Assembly: GCA_964390645.1 (NCBI GenBank)
Contig: CAYMLL010000023.1
Span: forward strand, 1-42,932
Direction of reading: 5' to 3'
Length of the DNA: 42,932 nucleotides
DNA from: CAYMLL01 sp964390645
GTDB lineage: Bacteria > Planctomycetota > UBA8108
A program made the translations under genes and the position numbers. Shown one piece after another: positions 18,686 through 30,152 of this stretch. Below the pieces are notes generated by a model. That model made no database searches and was not told where the DNA came from. It saw only the letters and a list, made by a program, of their open reading frames with translations. Position 1 is the first letter of the stretch. Each line of letters begins with the position of its first letter.

Positions 18686-20038
18686 TCAGAATCCGAGCCC
18701 GTTGACGGCAGCTTCCATCAGCTTGCCGCAGAGATAGGCGCCGAAGGTTCCCAGAGCGTAGCCGAGTACGGCGAGGAGCACGCCGACGGTGGCGAGGGAC
18801 GGGTGGAATGCCGACGCGACGATCGGCGCTGACGCCGCGCCTCCGACGTTGGCCTGGCTGCCGACGGCCATGAAGAACACCGGCGCCCGGATGAGGCGAC
18901 AGGTGATGATCATCGCGGCGGCGTGAAAGAGCATCCATACGCCGCCGATCAGGAACAGGTGCGGGTGCGCGGCGACCGCACGCACGTCCATCTTCATGCC
19001 GATCGTCACGACCAGGATGTAAAGGCAGACCGTTCCCAGGCGGGAGGCGCCGACGCCCTCGAGCGCGCGAACGCGTGAGAACGAGAGCGCGAGGCCTAGG
19101 GTGGTGGCGGTGACGACGATCCAGAACAACTTGCTGTGCAGGTTGAGCGGCGCGGCCCACCTGGCGCCGGCGAACGCCGGCGACAGGATATCGGCCGCGA
19201 CGTGAGACAGGGCGGTGGCTCCGAACCCCACGGCGAGCACGAGCATCGTGTCGGCGGTCCGAGGGATTCGTGAGACCTGCGCCTGGTAGTCCGCGACGCG
19301 CCGCTTCAGGTCCTCGATCGCACCGACGTCCGCGCCCAGGCGCGCGTCGATCTGCTTCGACTTGCCGGCGATGATCAGCAGGCATGCGCACCAGATGTTC
19401 GCGACGATGACGTCGACTGCGACCATCGGGCTGAAGATGTCTCCGACCGCGAAGACCTCCTTCATGGCGGCCTGATTGGCGCCGCCGCCGATCCAGCTGC
19501 CAGCGACGGTCGTCAATCCACGCCACACGGACTCCGAGCCCTCACCGCCAACCCATTGCGGTTGAAAGACACCGACGATGACGACCGCGAGTGGCCCACC
19601 GAGCACGATGCTGGCGGTCCCGACGAGGAAGAGCGTCAGCGCCTTCGGCCCGAGCCGTTTCACCGCGGGAAAGTCGATGCTCAGGGTCAGGAGGACGAGG
19701 CTCGTCGGCAGCAGATAGTCGCGGGCGACGGGATAGAGGTTGGAGTGGTCCGGCGAGATGACACCCGTCGACGTGAAGATCGATGGCAGGAAGTAGCAGA
19801 CGAAGATCGGCGGCACGAAGGTGTAGAACCTCTTCCACCCGGGTGAGCCGTTCGTCGATGTCCCGAAGACGAACGCGAGAATCGCGAGAAGGAGGCCCAG
19901 GACCACTGCATCGTCGTGTACGAGCGGCGGGTCCTGCTCCTGCCCACCCGCTTCACCGGCGTGGACCGCAGAGGCCGTGATCAGCAGAGCCAGTGCGGAT
20001 CCGAGCAGCCCGAGGATGGTCAGCCGGGTTCTCTTCAC
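18686..20038 (-). CDS. DUF819 family multi-spanning membrane protein
   Basis: A 450-residue inner-membrane protein of the DUF819 family (YjcL-like), whose substrate is unknown. An N-terminal signal-like helix is followed by about ten membrane segments in two halves. Conserved stretches include TVAGSWIGGGANQAAMKE near residue 180 and FFMAVGSQANVGGAASAPIVA in the C-terminal half. These GGxAN motifs recur in this transporter-like family. A charged cytoplasmic linker (DLKRRVADYQAQVSRI) joins the halves. The GTG start is supported by AAAGGAG six bases upstream. There is no neighbour that points to a substrate. Confidence 0.88.
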   Translation of the reverse strand: MKRTRLTILGLLGSALALLITASAVHAGEAGGQEQDPPLVHDDAVVLGLLLAILAFVFGTSTNGSPGWKRFYTFVPPIFVCYFLPSIFTSTGVISPDHSNLYPVARDYLLPTSLVLLTLSIDFPAVKRLGPKALTLFLVGTASIVLGGPLAVVIVGVFQPQWVGGEGSESVWRGLTTVAGSWIGGGANQAAMKEVFAVGDIFSPMVAVDVIVANIWCACLLIIAGKSKQIDARLGADVGAIEDLKRRVADYQAQVSRIPRTADTMLVLAVGFGATALSHVAADILSPAFAGARWAAPLNLHSKLFWIVVTATTLGLALSFSRVRALEGVGASRLGTVCLYILVVTIGMKMDVRAVAAHPHLFLIGGVWMLFHAAAMIITCRLIRAPVFFMAVGSQANVGGAASAPIVASAFHPSLATVGVLLAVLGYALGTFGAYLCGKLMEAAVNGLGF

Positions 20039-20225
20039 GATCGGCTCCTTTCGTCACGCCAGCACCTTACTGGGGTGGAGCGCCAGAAGCCAGGGCGAGA
20101 TTCGGTTCCCGGGAACCGATGGTGCGCCGTCTCGTCAGTCCGGAGCCTTTCCGTTTGGCCCTCGTGCGTGGCGGTCGCGGTTCGTGTTGATGCGTCCGAG
20201 GACGATCACCGGGAGGTTCGTACGG

Positions 20226-22847
<2,622 letters not shown>

Positions 22848-23328
22848 CGTCGGCACAGGTCGTCCTTGGGGTCTTGTGGCGCCGCGGGCGTGAAGTTCCC
22901 GCAGCGGAGGACTTGCGGGGGGTGTGTGATGGTCCCCGGGAGACCGTCCTGGTCCCGGTCTCTCAGCATCTTTCGGGCCAGTCTCGTCGGGACTGCAGAT
23001 CCGAGGGGGACGGCCCGAGACGGACGGGACGCATGGGCGAAACGGAGTGGTCTTGTCGCTGCGGCGGGTGTTCGGGCCCCGTTCTTGCGCGGCGAGGTCG
23101 ACCCGGCGAGGGCTCCGCGTGCGGAGCCCGATGAGGTCGGGAATGTCGAGATCTCGGACAGGGACGGGAGCACGGCGCGTTCTTCGTCGGGCGGGCCTGC
23201 GATACGGTGCGTCGGCAGCAAGGCGGGCCGTGGACTCGATCTTGCGGAGTCGATCGTCGAGGAGGCCCGATGGAGCATTCGCGCCGCCGTAGCCGGCCGA
23301 AGTCCGGATCGGGGCCTTGAAGCAGCCT
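22848..23328. other. 481-base region without a supported gene between clpB and the YiiX-like gene
   Basis: Long open frames here are GC-rich shadows with arginine/proline-rich, unrecognisable products. The most notable structure is a hairpin, GAGACCG (22940-22946) with CGGTCTC (22956-22962). A smaller one, GCGGG/CCCGC, lies at about 22880-22900. The clpB promoter must lie here, since both flanking genes read leftward, but I could not identify it. Confidence 0.5.
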
Positions 23329-24678
23329 CTAAGAGCCGAGACGCTCACGAACGGTGCGCGCGGCTTCGTCCCCGAGCTGCACGCGCGCGGCGTCTCCCGG
23401 AATGAACACGGCGACGGTGTCGAATCCGCGCCCATCGATCGCCATCTCGAGCAGATCGGTCGCCGAGAAGGTCATGCGACCGGCGCGTCGCACGAGCTCG
23501 AAGCGAAGGTCGCCGATGCCGTCGTAAGTGCGGTAGATGACCTCTGTGCAGACAAGACGATCGGATCGGGTGAAGTCGAAGTCGAAGTCGTAGCGCTTGC
23601 CTTCGTGGGCCAATGCTCGCGGGAGGGCCGAGACGAGATCGGGCCGGGTCAAACGTGGACGGAGGATGACGAGCGAGTCGACCGACAGTGGTGATGATAT
23701 CGGACGGACGAGAACCCCGTCCTTCATCGATTCGAGCACTCGCCGGGGATCCTCGTCGAGCTTCTGGATGTGATCCCAGCGGGGTCGTCCGGCCTCCGTC
23801 TCGTGGACGCCGAGGGCCTCGAGCTCCGACACCTTGCCCAGGTAGAGCGCCGCATGGGGCCACCATCCCGGAAGGAAGTAGTTGGTGATCAGGTGCTCCT
23901 TGCGCGTGACCAGGACGTCACCGGGCTCCAGAACAGCGCCGAGCCGGCGGGTCGCATCCGGCGGCAGACCCGGACGGTGGCTCGGCCGCAGAGAGAATCG
24001 CGCCGAGAGCTCTCCTGCGAGTCGCTCGAGCGCGAAGAGGAGACCACCGAGCACGGTGGTTCGCAGGCCGGTCGCGGCCTGTCGTGCGCGAACTCCTGCT
24101 CGCGCCTTCGCGTAGCTCGCGATGGACACGCGCGTGCGATCGACGAGTCGTGACGCGACTTCGAGCAGTGACCTGAGCTCAGTCCCCTCCGTCGCGGAAC
24201 GGATCGCGTCCAGGCTCTTGTCGAAGTGGCTCGTCGCCCGGTGAAGTTCGAGGGCGTTGCCCGGAGCCGTCAACGACTTCTGCACCGAGTCGTAGACACC
24301 GGCGGGGATGTCGAAGACAGGGTTTGCCTCGTTGAGCTTGCGTCGAACGACGGGTCGATTCGCGAACGACTCTCGCAGGAAGCGTGCGGCATCGACCAGA
24401 ACGAGAGCCGCGGTGAAAGCGACGAGGAAGGCGTCGGGTCGCTCGTACGTCTCCTCGTCGTCGCGAAAGGTCGCGATGACGTCGAAGAGGGCCGCGCGGG
24501 CTTTCCAGTAGGACACGAGGAGATGGGAAACCTCCTCCTCCTCGCCGGGCTGGAAGTACCCTCGTTTGCTGGCGGTGAGGGTCCCGGAGAGATCCGTCGC
24601 GCGTTGCTTCAGGGATTCGAAGTGGGCCGCGAGGTCGCACACGCTGGAAGCGAGCGATGAGCAGTCCGAAGCGGTCAT
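23329..24678 (-). CDS. Permuted NlpC/P60 (YiiX/YaeF-like) papain-fold protein with N-terminal helical domain
   Basis: A 449-residue protein. Residues 1-235 are mostly helical, without a named match. Residues about 245-445 look like a circularly permuted NlpC/P60 domain. The entry motif PGDVLVTRK is near 250 and the catalytic-type His is in WWPHAALYLG (about 272). The catalytic-type Cys is in LVCTEVIYRTY (about 376). His before Cys is the hallmark of the permuted YiiX/YaeF/LRAT-like group, which hydrolyses amide or ester bonds in cell wall or lipid substrates. The insertion YFLPGWWPHAA agrees with a membrane-facing site. No signal peptide is visible. Start is ATG at 24678 with a weak ribosome-binding site. 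It lies downstream of the beta-barrel gene on the same strand with 147 bases between. Activity is inferred. Confidence 0.75.
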   Translation of the reverse strand: MTASDCSSLASSVCDLAAHFESLKQRATDLSGTLTASKRGYFQPGEEEEVSHLLVSYWKARAALFDVIATFRDDEETYERPDAFLVAFTAALVLVDAARFLRESFANRPVVRRKLNEANPVFDIPAGVYDSVQKSLTAPGNALELHRATSHFDKSLDAIRSATEGTELRSLLEVASRLVDRTRVSIASYAKARAGVRARQAATGLRTTVLGGLLFALERLAGELSARFSLRPSHRPGLPPDATRRLGAVLEPGDVLVTRKEHLITNYFLPGWWPHAALYLGKVSELEALGVHETEAGRPRWDHIQKLDEDPRRVLESMKDGVLVRPISSPLSVDSLVILRPRLTRPDLVSALPRALAHEGKRYDFDFDFTRSDRLVCTEVIYRTYDGIGDLRFELVRRAGRMTFSATDLLEMAIDGRGFDTVAVFIPGDAARVQLGDEAARTVRERLGS

Positions 24679-24825
24679 CGTCGAGGTTCCATGGGTCGTG
24701 ACGAGGAGTGTCTGGAAGGAGCCCGACGGCGAGGGCGGAGTCCCCTTCAGGATTTCGCGTCTGTTGCCGTCAGCGTCACCGAGGCGGCCTCGTAGGTCTG
24801 TCCCGGTGGCTCTTCGATCTGTCGT

Positions 24826-25842
24826 TCACCAGTGGTATGCCACCTGTGTCACGAAGCCGTCGTTCGCGACATCATCATATCGGTCGTCAGAGATCAGGTA
24901 TTGCAGCTTCCACCGCAGGTGATCGGTGGGGACGAAGTTGATCCCGAACGCGTAGCAAGGCGCGTCCACGTGGTCTCGCGTCTTGTCGTTCGCGTCCAGG
25001 TTGTCGTAGCGAAAGACCGTCTGGATTTCCAGAAGGTACTCCCGGTCGACCGGCCAGGGGCGCATCAGCTCCACGTACCACGCTTTACGGTGGTGGTCTC
25101 CTCCGGCGACGTTCGATCGCTCGACGAGACCACCGCACCATTCGGCTCGCACTTGAATCCGGTGGAGCCGGTACTGTACGTCGAAGCCGTGAAAGTTGGC
25201 GAGCAGCTTGTCATCCTTGCCGTGCTGTCCGCTCGAGGAGGAGGCTCCCAGGGTGAGGTTGTCAGCCGGTGCGAAGGAGATCCGTCCCGTCAGTGTCCCG
25301 GAGTCGTTGTTGTCGGAGAAGTCTCCCCATGCGGCCTGTCGGGACGGACCGTGGAGGCCGTTCGACAACGCCACCTCGTAGCCGATCGAGAACTCCTCGG
25401 CGACGTACTCGCCGTCGGCGACGATACCGAGATCCGGGTTCACTTCCGGGTATACGGCGCGGAAGAGCGGGGGCTCATCGACCAGGTTGTTGCCGGATGG
25501 AGAGTGAAAAAAGCGAAAGACGCCGGAGGGCAGGCACCGTGGGCCGACCGACAGACGGAGCAGGTCCTCGAGGGGGGACCATCCCCCGCAGGCCTGCTCG
25601 AGTTCGAACATATCCTCGTGTCCCTCCCATTCGATTTCGAGGAAGGCCCGGAGCTGTGGATCGAAGCGGTATTCGAACATCAACATGGGGTGCAGAGGCA
25701 GCACCTCCTCCTTCTCGCACTCGTCGAAGTTCTGCTCGCTCTCGAAGTGTACGTCGGTGAGGTCGAGCGCCGCGTGGAAGTTGAAGGGTGAGAGCTCCGC
25801 GGTGTCGATGCGTTCGAGGTCGAGGACGTCCTCGCCGGTCAC
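24826..25842 (-). CDS. Outer-membrane beta-barrel (porin-like) protein, 5' part damaged by an assembly gap
   Basis: The visible frame gives 338 residues from a GTG at 25842. It alternates aromatic and polar residues, with repeated beta-strand-like segments (LMFEYRFDPQLRAFLEIEWEG, one residue over trimmed as LMFEYRFDPQLRAFLEIEWE) and ends in VTQVAYHW, a terminal aromatic typical of outer-membrane barrels. I cannot assign a porin family. The N-terminus lacks a signal peptide. The frame is open upstream without any start codon to 25950, where it meets a TAG beside the N gap. Across the gap, GTG-AAA-ACT at 25976 looks like the beginning of a signal peptide and is preceded by a good -10. The real gene therefore probably runs from 25976 through the gap. 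The stop near the gap may be a contig-end error or a true lesion. Confidence 0.65.
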   Translation of the reverse strand: MTGEDVLDLERIDTAELSPFNFHAALDLTDVHFESEQNFDECEKEEVLPLHPMLMFEYRFDPQLRAFLEIEWEGHEDMFELEQACGGWSPLEDLLRLSVGPRCLPSGVFRFFHSPSGNNLVDEPPLFRAVYPEVNPDLGIVADGEYVAEEFSIGYEVALSNGLHGPSRQAAWGDFSDNNDSGTLTGRISFAPADNLTLGASSSSGQHGKDDKLLANFHGFDVQYRLHRIQVRAEWCGGLVERSNVAGGDHHRKAWYVELMRPWPVDREYLLEIQTVFRYDNLDANDKTRDHVDAPCYAFGINFVPTDHLRWKLQYLISDDRYDDVANDGFVTQVAYHW

Positions 25843-25956
25843 GAGTTCCCGCCGGGTTCTCGCCTTCTGCCGGTTGAGTCGGCGGAGCCGGTCGGGCTCG
25901 CCGAAGACACCGGCGGCAGGAGCCTGGCCGTGCGGCTCGAGTCGCCGTGGCTATAA

Positions 25957-25966
25957 NNNNNNNNNN
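25957..25966. other. Assembly gap (ten N)
   Basis: A run of exactly ten N is a conventional placeholder for a scaffold join of unknown length. It interrupts the 5' part of the beta-barrel gene. Confidence 0.97.
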
Positions 25967-26019
25967 GAGTTTTCACCAGAAGTGCCTGGACGCCTTTTCG
26001 TGCTTGAGACGACCGCGGG

Positions 26020-26028
26020 ATTGTAGCA
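26020..26028 (-). promoter_or_regulatory. Extended -10 promoter element of the beta-barrel gene
   Basis: On the minus strand TGCTACAAT (26028-26020) is an extended -10 (TGn then TACAAT, one base from consensus). Transcription would begin near 26013, about 37 bases before the GTG-AAA-ACT candidate start at 25976. It sits within 20 bases of the divergent metallophosphoesterase start. Confidence 0.45.
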
Positions 26029-26038
26029 AACTACTCTG

Positions 26039-27157
26039 ATGCTTGTGGAGTCTCACTCCGTGAAATCACGTCTGCCCCCACCTTTTCATCCTCGTCGATC
26101 CGGGTTTCACACCGCCGTCGGCTTGTCGCTTGTCGCTCTCTGTGGCTGGCTGCTGACCGGCTGCCGCTCCGTCGGGGCTCCCTTCACGATCGTCGTCCTG
26201 CCCGACACGCAGTGCTACTGCGATACGCGCCTGGCGCAGTCGGCGGCGAGGTGGGGCAATGGCGACCTGCGCGAGTACTTCTTCGCCCAGACGCGCTGGA
26301 TTCGCGACAGCGCCGACGCGCTCGACATCGCGTTCGTCGTCCACGAGGGAGATATCACGCAGACAGATGACGCGCAGGAGTGGCGGATCGCGCGGGAGGC
26401 GATGGGTGTCATCGATGGAGTGGTACCCTACTGCCTCTGCCTCGGCAACCACGACATCGGCTACCGCAAGAAGGAAGGTGGTCCGTACGAATACAGCACG
26501 GCGGTCGACCGCTCGACGCTTTTTGACGAGTACTTTCCCCGTGAGAAGTTTGCGCCCGAGCCGTGGTTCGGCGGCACCTTCGACCACTCGTGCGGCAACA
26601 GCTGGGTGACCTTCACGGAGTCCGGGATGAAGTTCCTGATCCTGGCGCTCGAGTTCAAGCCGCGCGACGTCGTGCTGCAGTGGGCAAATCAGGTCGTCGC
26701 GGAGCATCCGGACCACCGGGTGATCCTGGTTACGCACAGCTACCTGAACGGCAAGAACGAGCGCGCCACGACGGACGGCTACGCGGTCGAGGGCAACAGT
26801 GGCGAGGAGATCTGGCAGAAGCTCGTGTCGCGTCACGAGAGCTTTTTCCTCGTTCTCTGCGGCCACGTGCTCGGCGAGGGACGGCTGACGTCGACCGGCC
26901 GGCACGGCAACGAGGTTCACCAGCTTCTCTGCGACTACCAGGGCCTCCACAATGGTGGCGAGTCATGGTTGCGGTACATGACATTCCATCCGCTCGACGA
27001 CCGCATCGAGGTCTTCAGCTACAACCCATCGCTCGGCGTCTTCAAGGGCACGGAGACGAGCCGCTTCACGCTCCGGTACGGGATGCTGGGCGAAGCGGGG
27101 GAGGCGGTCGAGCGCCGTCCAGCGTCGCTCACCGGTCCGCGTCAGGAAGTGCCGTAG
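26039..27157 (+). CDS. Calcineurin-like metallophosphoesterase lipoprotein
   Basis: A 372-residue lipoprotein with lipobox LLTGC at residues 38-42. Its metallophosphoesterase core shows the standard dinuclear metal motifs in order: LPDTQ near residue 55, HEGDI near 103, GNHDIG near 137, VTHSYLNG near 232 and CGH near 275. Related exported enzymes cleave phosphodiesters or phosphomonoesters; the substrate here is unknown. PDTQ in place of the common DxH is seen in a recognised exported subgroup. The ATG at 26039 is followed by an unusually long n-region before the hydrophobic core, so a later start is possible. The gene is divergent from the beta-barrel gene and convergent with the esterase. 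Confidence 0.87.
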   Translation: MLVESHSVKSRLPPPFHPRRSGFHTAVGLSLVALCGWLLTGCRSVGAPFTIVVLPDTQCYCDTRLAQSAARWGNGDLREYFFAQTRWIRDSADALDIAFVVHEGDITQTDDAQEWRIAREAMGVIDGVVPYCLCLGNHDIGYRKKEGGPYEYSTAVDRSTLFDEYFPREKFAPEPWFGGTFDHSCGNSWVTFTESGMKFLILALEFKPRDVVLQWANQVVAEHPDHRVILVTHSYLNGKNERATTDGYAVEGNSGEEIWQKLVSRHESFFLVLCGHVLGEGRLTSTGRHGNEVHQLLCDYQGLHNGGESWLRYMTFHPLDDRIEVFSYNPSLGVFKGTETSRFTLRYGMLGEAGEAVERRPASLTGPRQEVP

Positions 27158-27249
27158 CTGCGGGCCCGGGAACGAACTGGTGGCGCTCCGAGCGCGGACG
27201 TGTTCCCGGCTCGTCTTCCACGTTCGCCTTCGGTCCGCCCCCTCACCCC

Positions 27250-29937
27250 TCACTCGTTCTCGCGGTGCAACCCGAAACGCTCGCGCATCCAGGCGTGGAC
27301 CCGGTCCCGGTGTCCGGGGCCGACGTTGTGACGCGCTTGCGGATAGACGCGGTACTCTCTCGGTCCGCGCAGGCGATTGAAGACCGCGAAGACCGTGGCG
27401 GGCGGGCAGATTGGATCCTGCAGACCGACTCCCATGAAGACCGGGCACTCGATCCAGGGCGCCATGTTCAGGGTGTCGAAGTAGCTCAGGGTCTCGAGGG
27501 TGCGAGCCCAGGTTCTCTCCTCCCTGGCGTCGATCCAGTCGTCCATCTCCGGCCACTGCGTGAGCTCGAAGTAGGTCACCCAGTCCGCCAGGAAGGGGAT
27601 GTCGGGCGCGCACAGACGGATCCGATCGTCCAGCGCCGCGGTGGCGAAGCTCAGCCCGCCGCCCTGACTTCCTCCCGTGATGGCGATGCGCTGCCTGTCG
27701 ACCTCGTCCCGCGATGCCAGGAAGTCCACCGCACGAATACAGTCCATGTAGGCGCCGCGGTAGTAGTAGTTCCGCTTGTCGTCGAGTCCACGGATCCAGT
27801 AGTCGGTCGGCTTGCCGCTGACGTCGTCCTGGCTGTTCCCGTGACCTCGCACGTTGAACGAGAAGACGATCATGTCGTCGTGGCGTCGAATCGGGCGCAG
27901 GTTCTGACCGTAGCCCGGGACTCGCAGGACCGCGGGGTACTTGCCGGGCTTCCTCGGAACCTCGTACCAGCCTCGCACACGGACGTCACCCAGACTGCGC
28001 ATCTCGACCAGGTGAACGGTCCGATGCTCGTCGCTGTCTTGCGGTTGTGGCGTGGTCCGGAAGCGCGGGCGGATTCTCGCCAGCTCGCTCCTGGCCTCGC
28101 TCCAGAACGTCTTCAGGTCGGGCCGCGCCGTCGTCGGCGCCGTGATCTTCTCGGGCGCGTAGCCGAGAGTCATCGAGTGGGAGAGCTCCTCCTTGCCGCG
28201 AACGAAGCTGCAGGTCGCCCGGTAGAAGCCCGCTTTCGCAGGGGCGAACTCCAGCTCGACAGGGACCTCGCCGCTCTCGACGCTCCAGGGGCGTGAGCGC
28301 TCGAGGACCGGCGCCTTCGCGTCCGTCTCGATCTTCCAGCGAAGCTCGCCCTCGAGCCGGACCCCCGCGGCGCTTTTCAGGACGGCTCGCAGCATCATCG
28401 GCTGTCCCTGCGGGTAGATCCCGTCGCCGCTTCCCGCTGCCAGACGCAGCGAGACGAGATCGCGCCAGGAGCAGACCTTCAGCGTGTAAGGACCCTCGTA
28501 CAGCCCGCCGTGGCGGGCTCCGTCGTAGACCCGCACGGCGATGACGTTGTCCCCGTCCCAGCGGATCGAGCCGGCCGGGAACACGTAGCGGCGTCGATCG
28601 CTCCATGCCGGCGAGTAGTCGTCCGGGAAGGAGCCGGTGCTGCCGACCGGCTTGCCGTTGAGCCAGGTCTCGTCCACGTCGTCGATCCGTCCGAGGTCGA
28701 GGCGCAGCCGCCGGTGTCGCTCGAGCCGGGGATCTTGTCGCCACGACCGCGGCACCCGGAATTTCAGCCGGTACCACGCGTAGCCGTCGTGGTCGATGTA
28801 GTCGGTGAGGCCGGCCTGCTCCCAGGCAGTGCCGACCGCGATACTCTTCCAGCCGGAGTCGTCGAGGGACGGATCGGACCAGCGGACGTCGTCTCCCTGT
28901 TTCACCCTCCAGCCGGCGGAGAGGTCGAGCGACAGAGCGCGGGGATCCCGCGATCCGTCAGCTTCGTCCGGTGCGACGGTCGTCGGTCGGCCCCCGAGCC
29001 GGAAGGAGAGCCAGTGCAGCACGTTGAGAGCCAGCTGCCGGTTGTCCTTCGCTTCGGGCGCGTTCATTCCCATCCTGGAGCCGCGCGAGCTGCGCTGAGC
29101 CGAGAACATCGCCGCCTCCGCGAAGACCGCCACACGCCCCTCTCCGTGGCGGATCGCAGCTCCCTGCAGCCAGCCGGAGATCTGCTTGCGGGGGGTCTTC
29201 TCGTCGAAGCTCCAGGCGCGCCGGGGGCTGAGCAGAGTCGCACTCTCCCCCAGGATCAGCAAGGGGGCGGCCTTCCGCGTCACCCGGAAGGCACTGCCGC
29301 TGAAGGTCGCCACCTGGCGGACCCTCTCGGACGGATCGCTCCCCTCGGTGATCGCGTGCACGGCAGTGATCGGGTGGACCGCGTCGCTTGCGGACGCGCG
29401 ACGAAAGACCATCGGTCTTCGCACTCTCTGACCGTCGGCGCGCTTCTCGAACGCGAAGCCGTTCTCGAAGCGTACCCCGAATCGAGCGGCCAGCTTCGCC
29501 GCGGCGCCGGGAAACGGCATGTGATCGGCGATCAGGAAGAGGCTGCCGCCGGTCAGGACGAAGCCGACGACCGCGTCGATCTCCTCGTCCGTGAACGCGG
29601 ACGGAGTGGGCAGCTCCCAGAGGCGCCGGTTTCTGTGGTGGAGCGCGTTCGCGAGCACCAGGACGTCTGCCTTCTCGAGCGACTCGCGGCTGAGCTTTCC
29701 GGGGTGCGACCGTACCCGGTAGCCGTCAGCCTCCAGCAGCTTCGCGAACGGGGCGTAGCGGCCCGTCCGGGTGTGGAAGTTGTGGTGGCCCTCGTCGATG
29801 AGGACGACGGGCCCCTTGCCGCGCCCGTGGGCGGGCCTTGCCACCTTCGGCACGAAGTCGGGGTCGCCCCGCTGCTGAGCGACGATCGAGGAGACGCTGA
29901 CCCCGAGAGCGAGAACCGTCAGAGTGGCGAGCTGCAT
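27250..29937 (-). CDS. Three-module exported hydrolase: GATase/DUF4350-like, jelly-roll, acetyl-xylan-esterase domain
   Basis: An 895-residue exported protein with a signal peptide of about 21 residues. Residues about 40-310 resemble DUF4350/glutamine-amidotransferase-like folds (PVVLIDEGHHNFHTRTG, VGFVLTGGSLFLIADH). Residues about 345-490 form a beta-galactosidase-type jelly-roll (WYRLKFRVP, DDVDETWLNGKPVG). Residues about 600-895 are an AXE1/cephalosporin-C-deacetylase-type alpha/beta hydrolase. Its nucleophile motif GGSQGGG is near 754, with an Asp in GLQDPICPP and the His in QARHNVG. The expected reaction is removal of acetyl groups from sugars or polysaccharides. The ATG at 29937 has GGAGAG at a good distance. 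The domain order is unusual and each of the first two roles is inferred from fold resemblance only. Confidence 0.88.
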   Translation of the reverse strand: MQLATLTVLALGVSVSSIVAQQRGDPDFVPKVARPAHGRGKGPVVLIDEGHHNFHTRTGRYAPFAKLLEADGYRVRSHPGKLSRESLEKADVLVLANALHHRNRRLWELPTPSAFTDEEIDAVVGFVLTGGSLFLIADHMPFPGAAAKLAARFGVRFENGFAFEKRADGQRVRRPMVFRRASASDAVHPITAVHAITEGSDPSERVRQVATFSGSAFRVTRKAAPLLILGESATLLSPRRAWSFDEKTPRKQISGWLQGAAIRHGEGRVAVFAEAAMFSAQRSSRGSRMGMNAPEAKDNRQLALNVLHWLSFRLGGRPTTVAPDEADGSRDPRALSLDLSAGWRVKQGDDVRWSDPSLDDSGWKSIAVGTAWEQAGLTDYIDHDGYAWYRLKFRVPRSWRQDPRLERHRRLRLDLGRIDDVDETWLNGKPVGSTGSFPDDYSPAWSDRRRYVFPAGSIRWDGDNVIAVRVYDGARHGGLYEGPYTLKVCSWRDLVSLRLAAGSGDGIYPQGQPMMLRAVLKSAAGVRLEGELRWKIETDAKAPVLERSRPWSVESGEVPVELEFAPAKAGFYRATCSFVRGKEELSHSMTLGYAPEKITAPTTARPDLKTFWSEARSELARIRPRFRTTPQPQDSDEHRTVHLVEMRSLGDVRVRGWYEVPRKPGKYPAVLRVPGYGQNLRPIRRHDDMIVFSFNVRGHGNSQDDVSGKPTDYWIRGLDDKRNYYYRGAYMDCIRAVDFLASRDEVDRQRIAITGGSQGGGLSFATAALDDRIRLCAPDIPFLADWVTYFELTQWPEMDDWIDAREERTWARTLETLSYFDTLNMAPWIECPVFMGVGLQDPICPPATVFAVFNRLRGPREYRVYPQARHNVGPGHRDRVHAWMRERFGLHRENE

Positions 29938-29984
29938 GGTGGACTCTCCGGCAGGGGGCGGGTGGCGGTCGGCCGCACCGAGGC

Positions 29985-29990
29985 AGTATA
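29985..29990 (-). promoter_or_regulatory. -10-like element of the esterase gene
   Basis: TATACT on the minus strand is one base from the -10 consensus. It predicts a start near 29978, with a leader of about 40 bases carrying the GGAGAG ribosome-binding site. No good -35 was found. Confidence 0.35.
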
Positions 29991-30071
29991 CCGTCACCGT
30001 GTGGGGCGCGGCGATGCCGGGGTTCTTCCGCCTGCCGGATCCGGGTCCGTCCCCGAACCCCCAGCCCCGGT

Positions 30072-30100
30072 TTGACTCCCGTCCCGTCCACGCCTAACCT
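30072..30100 (+). promoter_or_regulatory. Candidate promoter of the von Willebrand-like gene
   Basis: TTGACT (30072-30077) and TAACCT (30095-30100) are separated by 17 bases. The -35 is one base from consensus, the -10 is weak. A start near 30107 excludes the TTG at 30072 as a start codon and favours the GTG at 30153. Confidence 0.35.
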
Positions 30101-30152
30101 TCCCTTGCGGGGCTCCCGGCTCCGCTTTCCCCATTCCGGAGCTCGTGCGATC

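Noticed and set aside
22848..23435. 196-residue N-terminal extension of ClpB
   Set aside because: The ATG at 22847 begins the standard N-domain; the extension is low-complexity and overlaps the YiiX-like gene end.
26563..28296. A 577-codon open frame on the plus strand
   Set aside because: It overlaps the metallophosphoesterase and esterase genes in other frames and has shadow composition.
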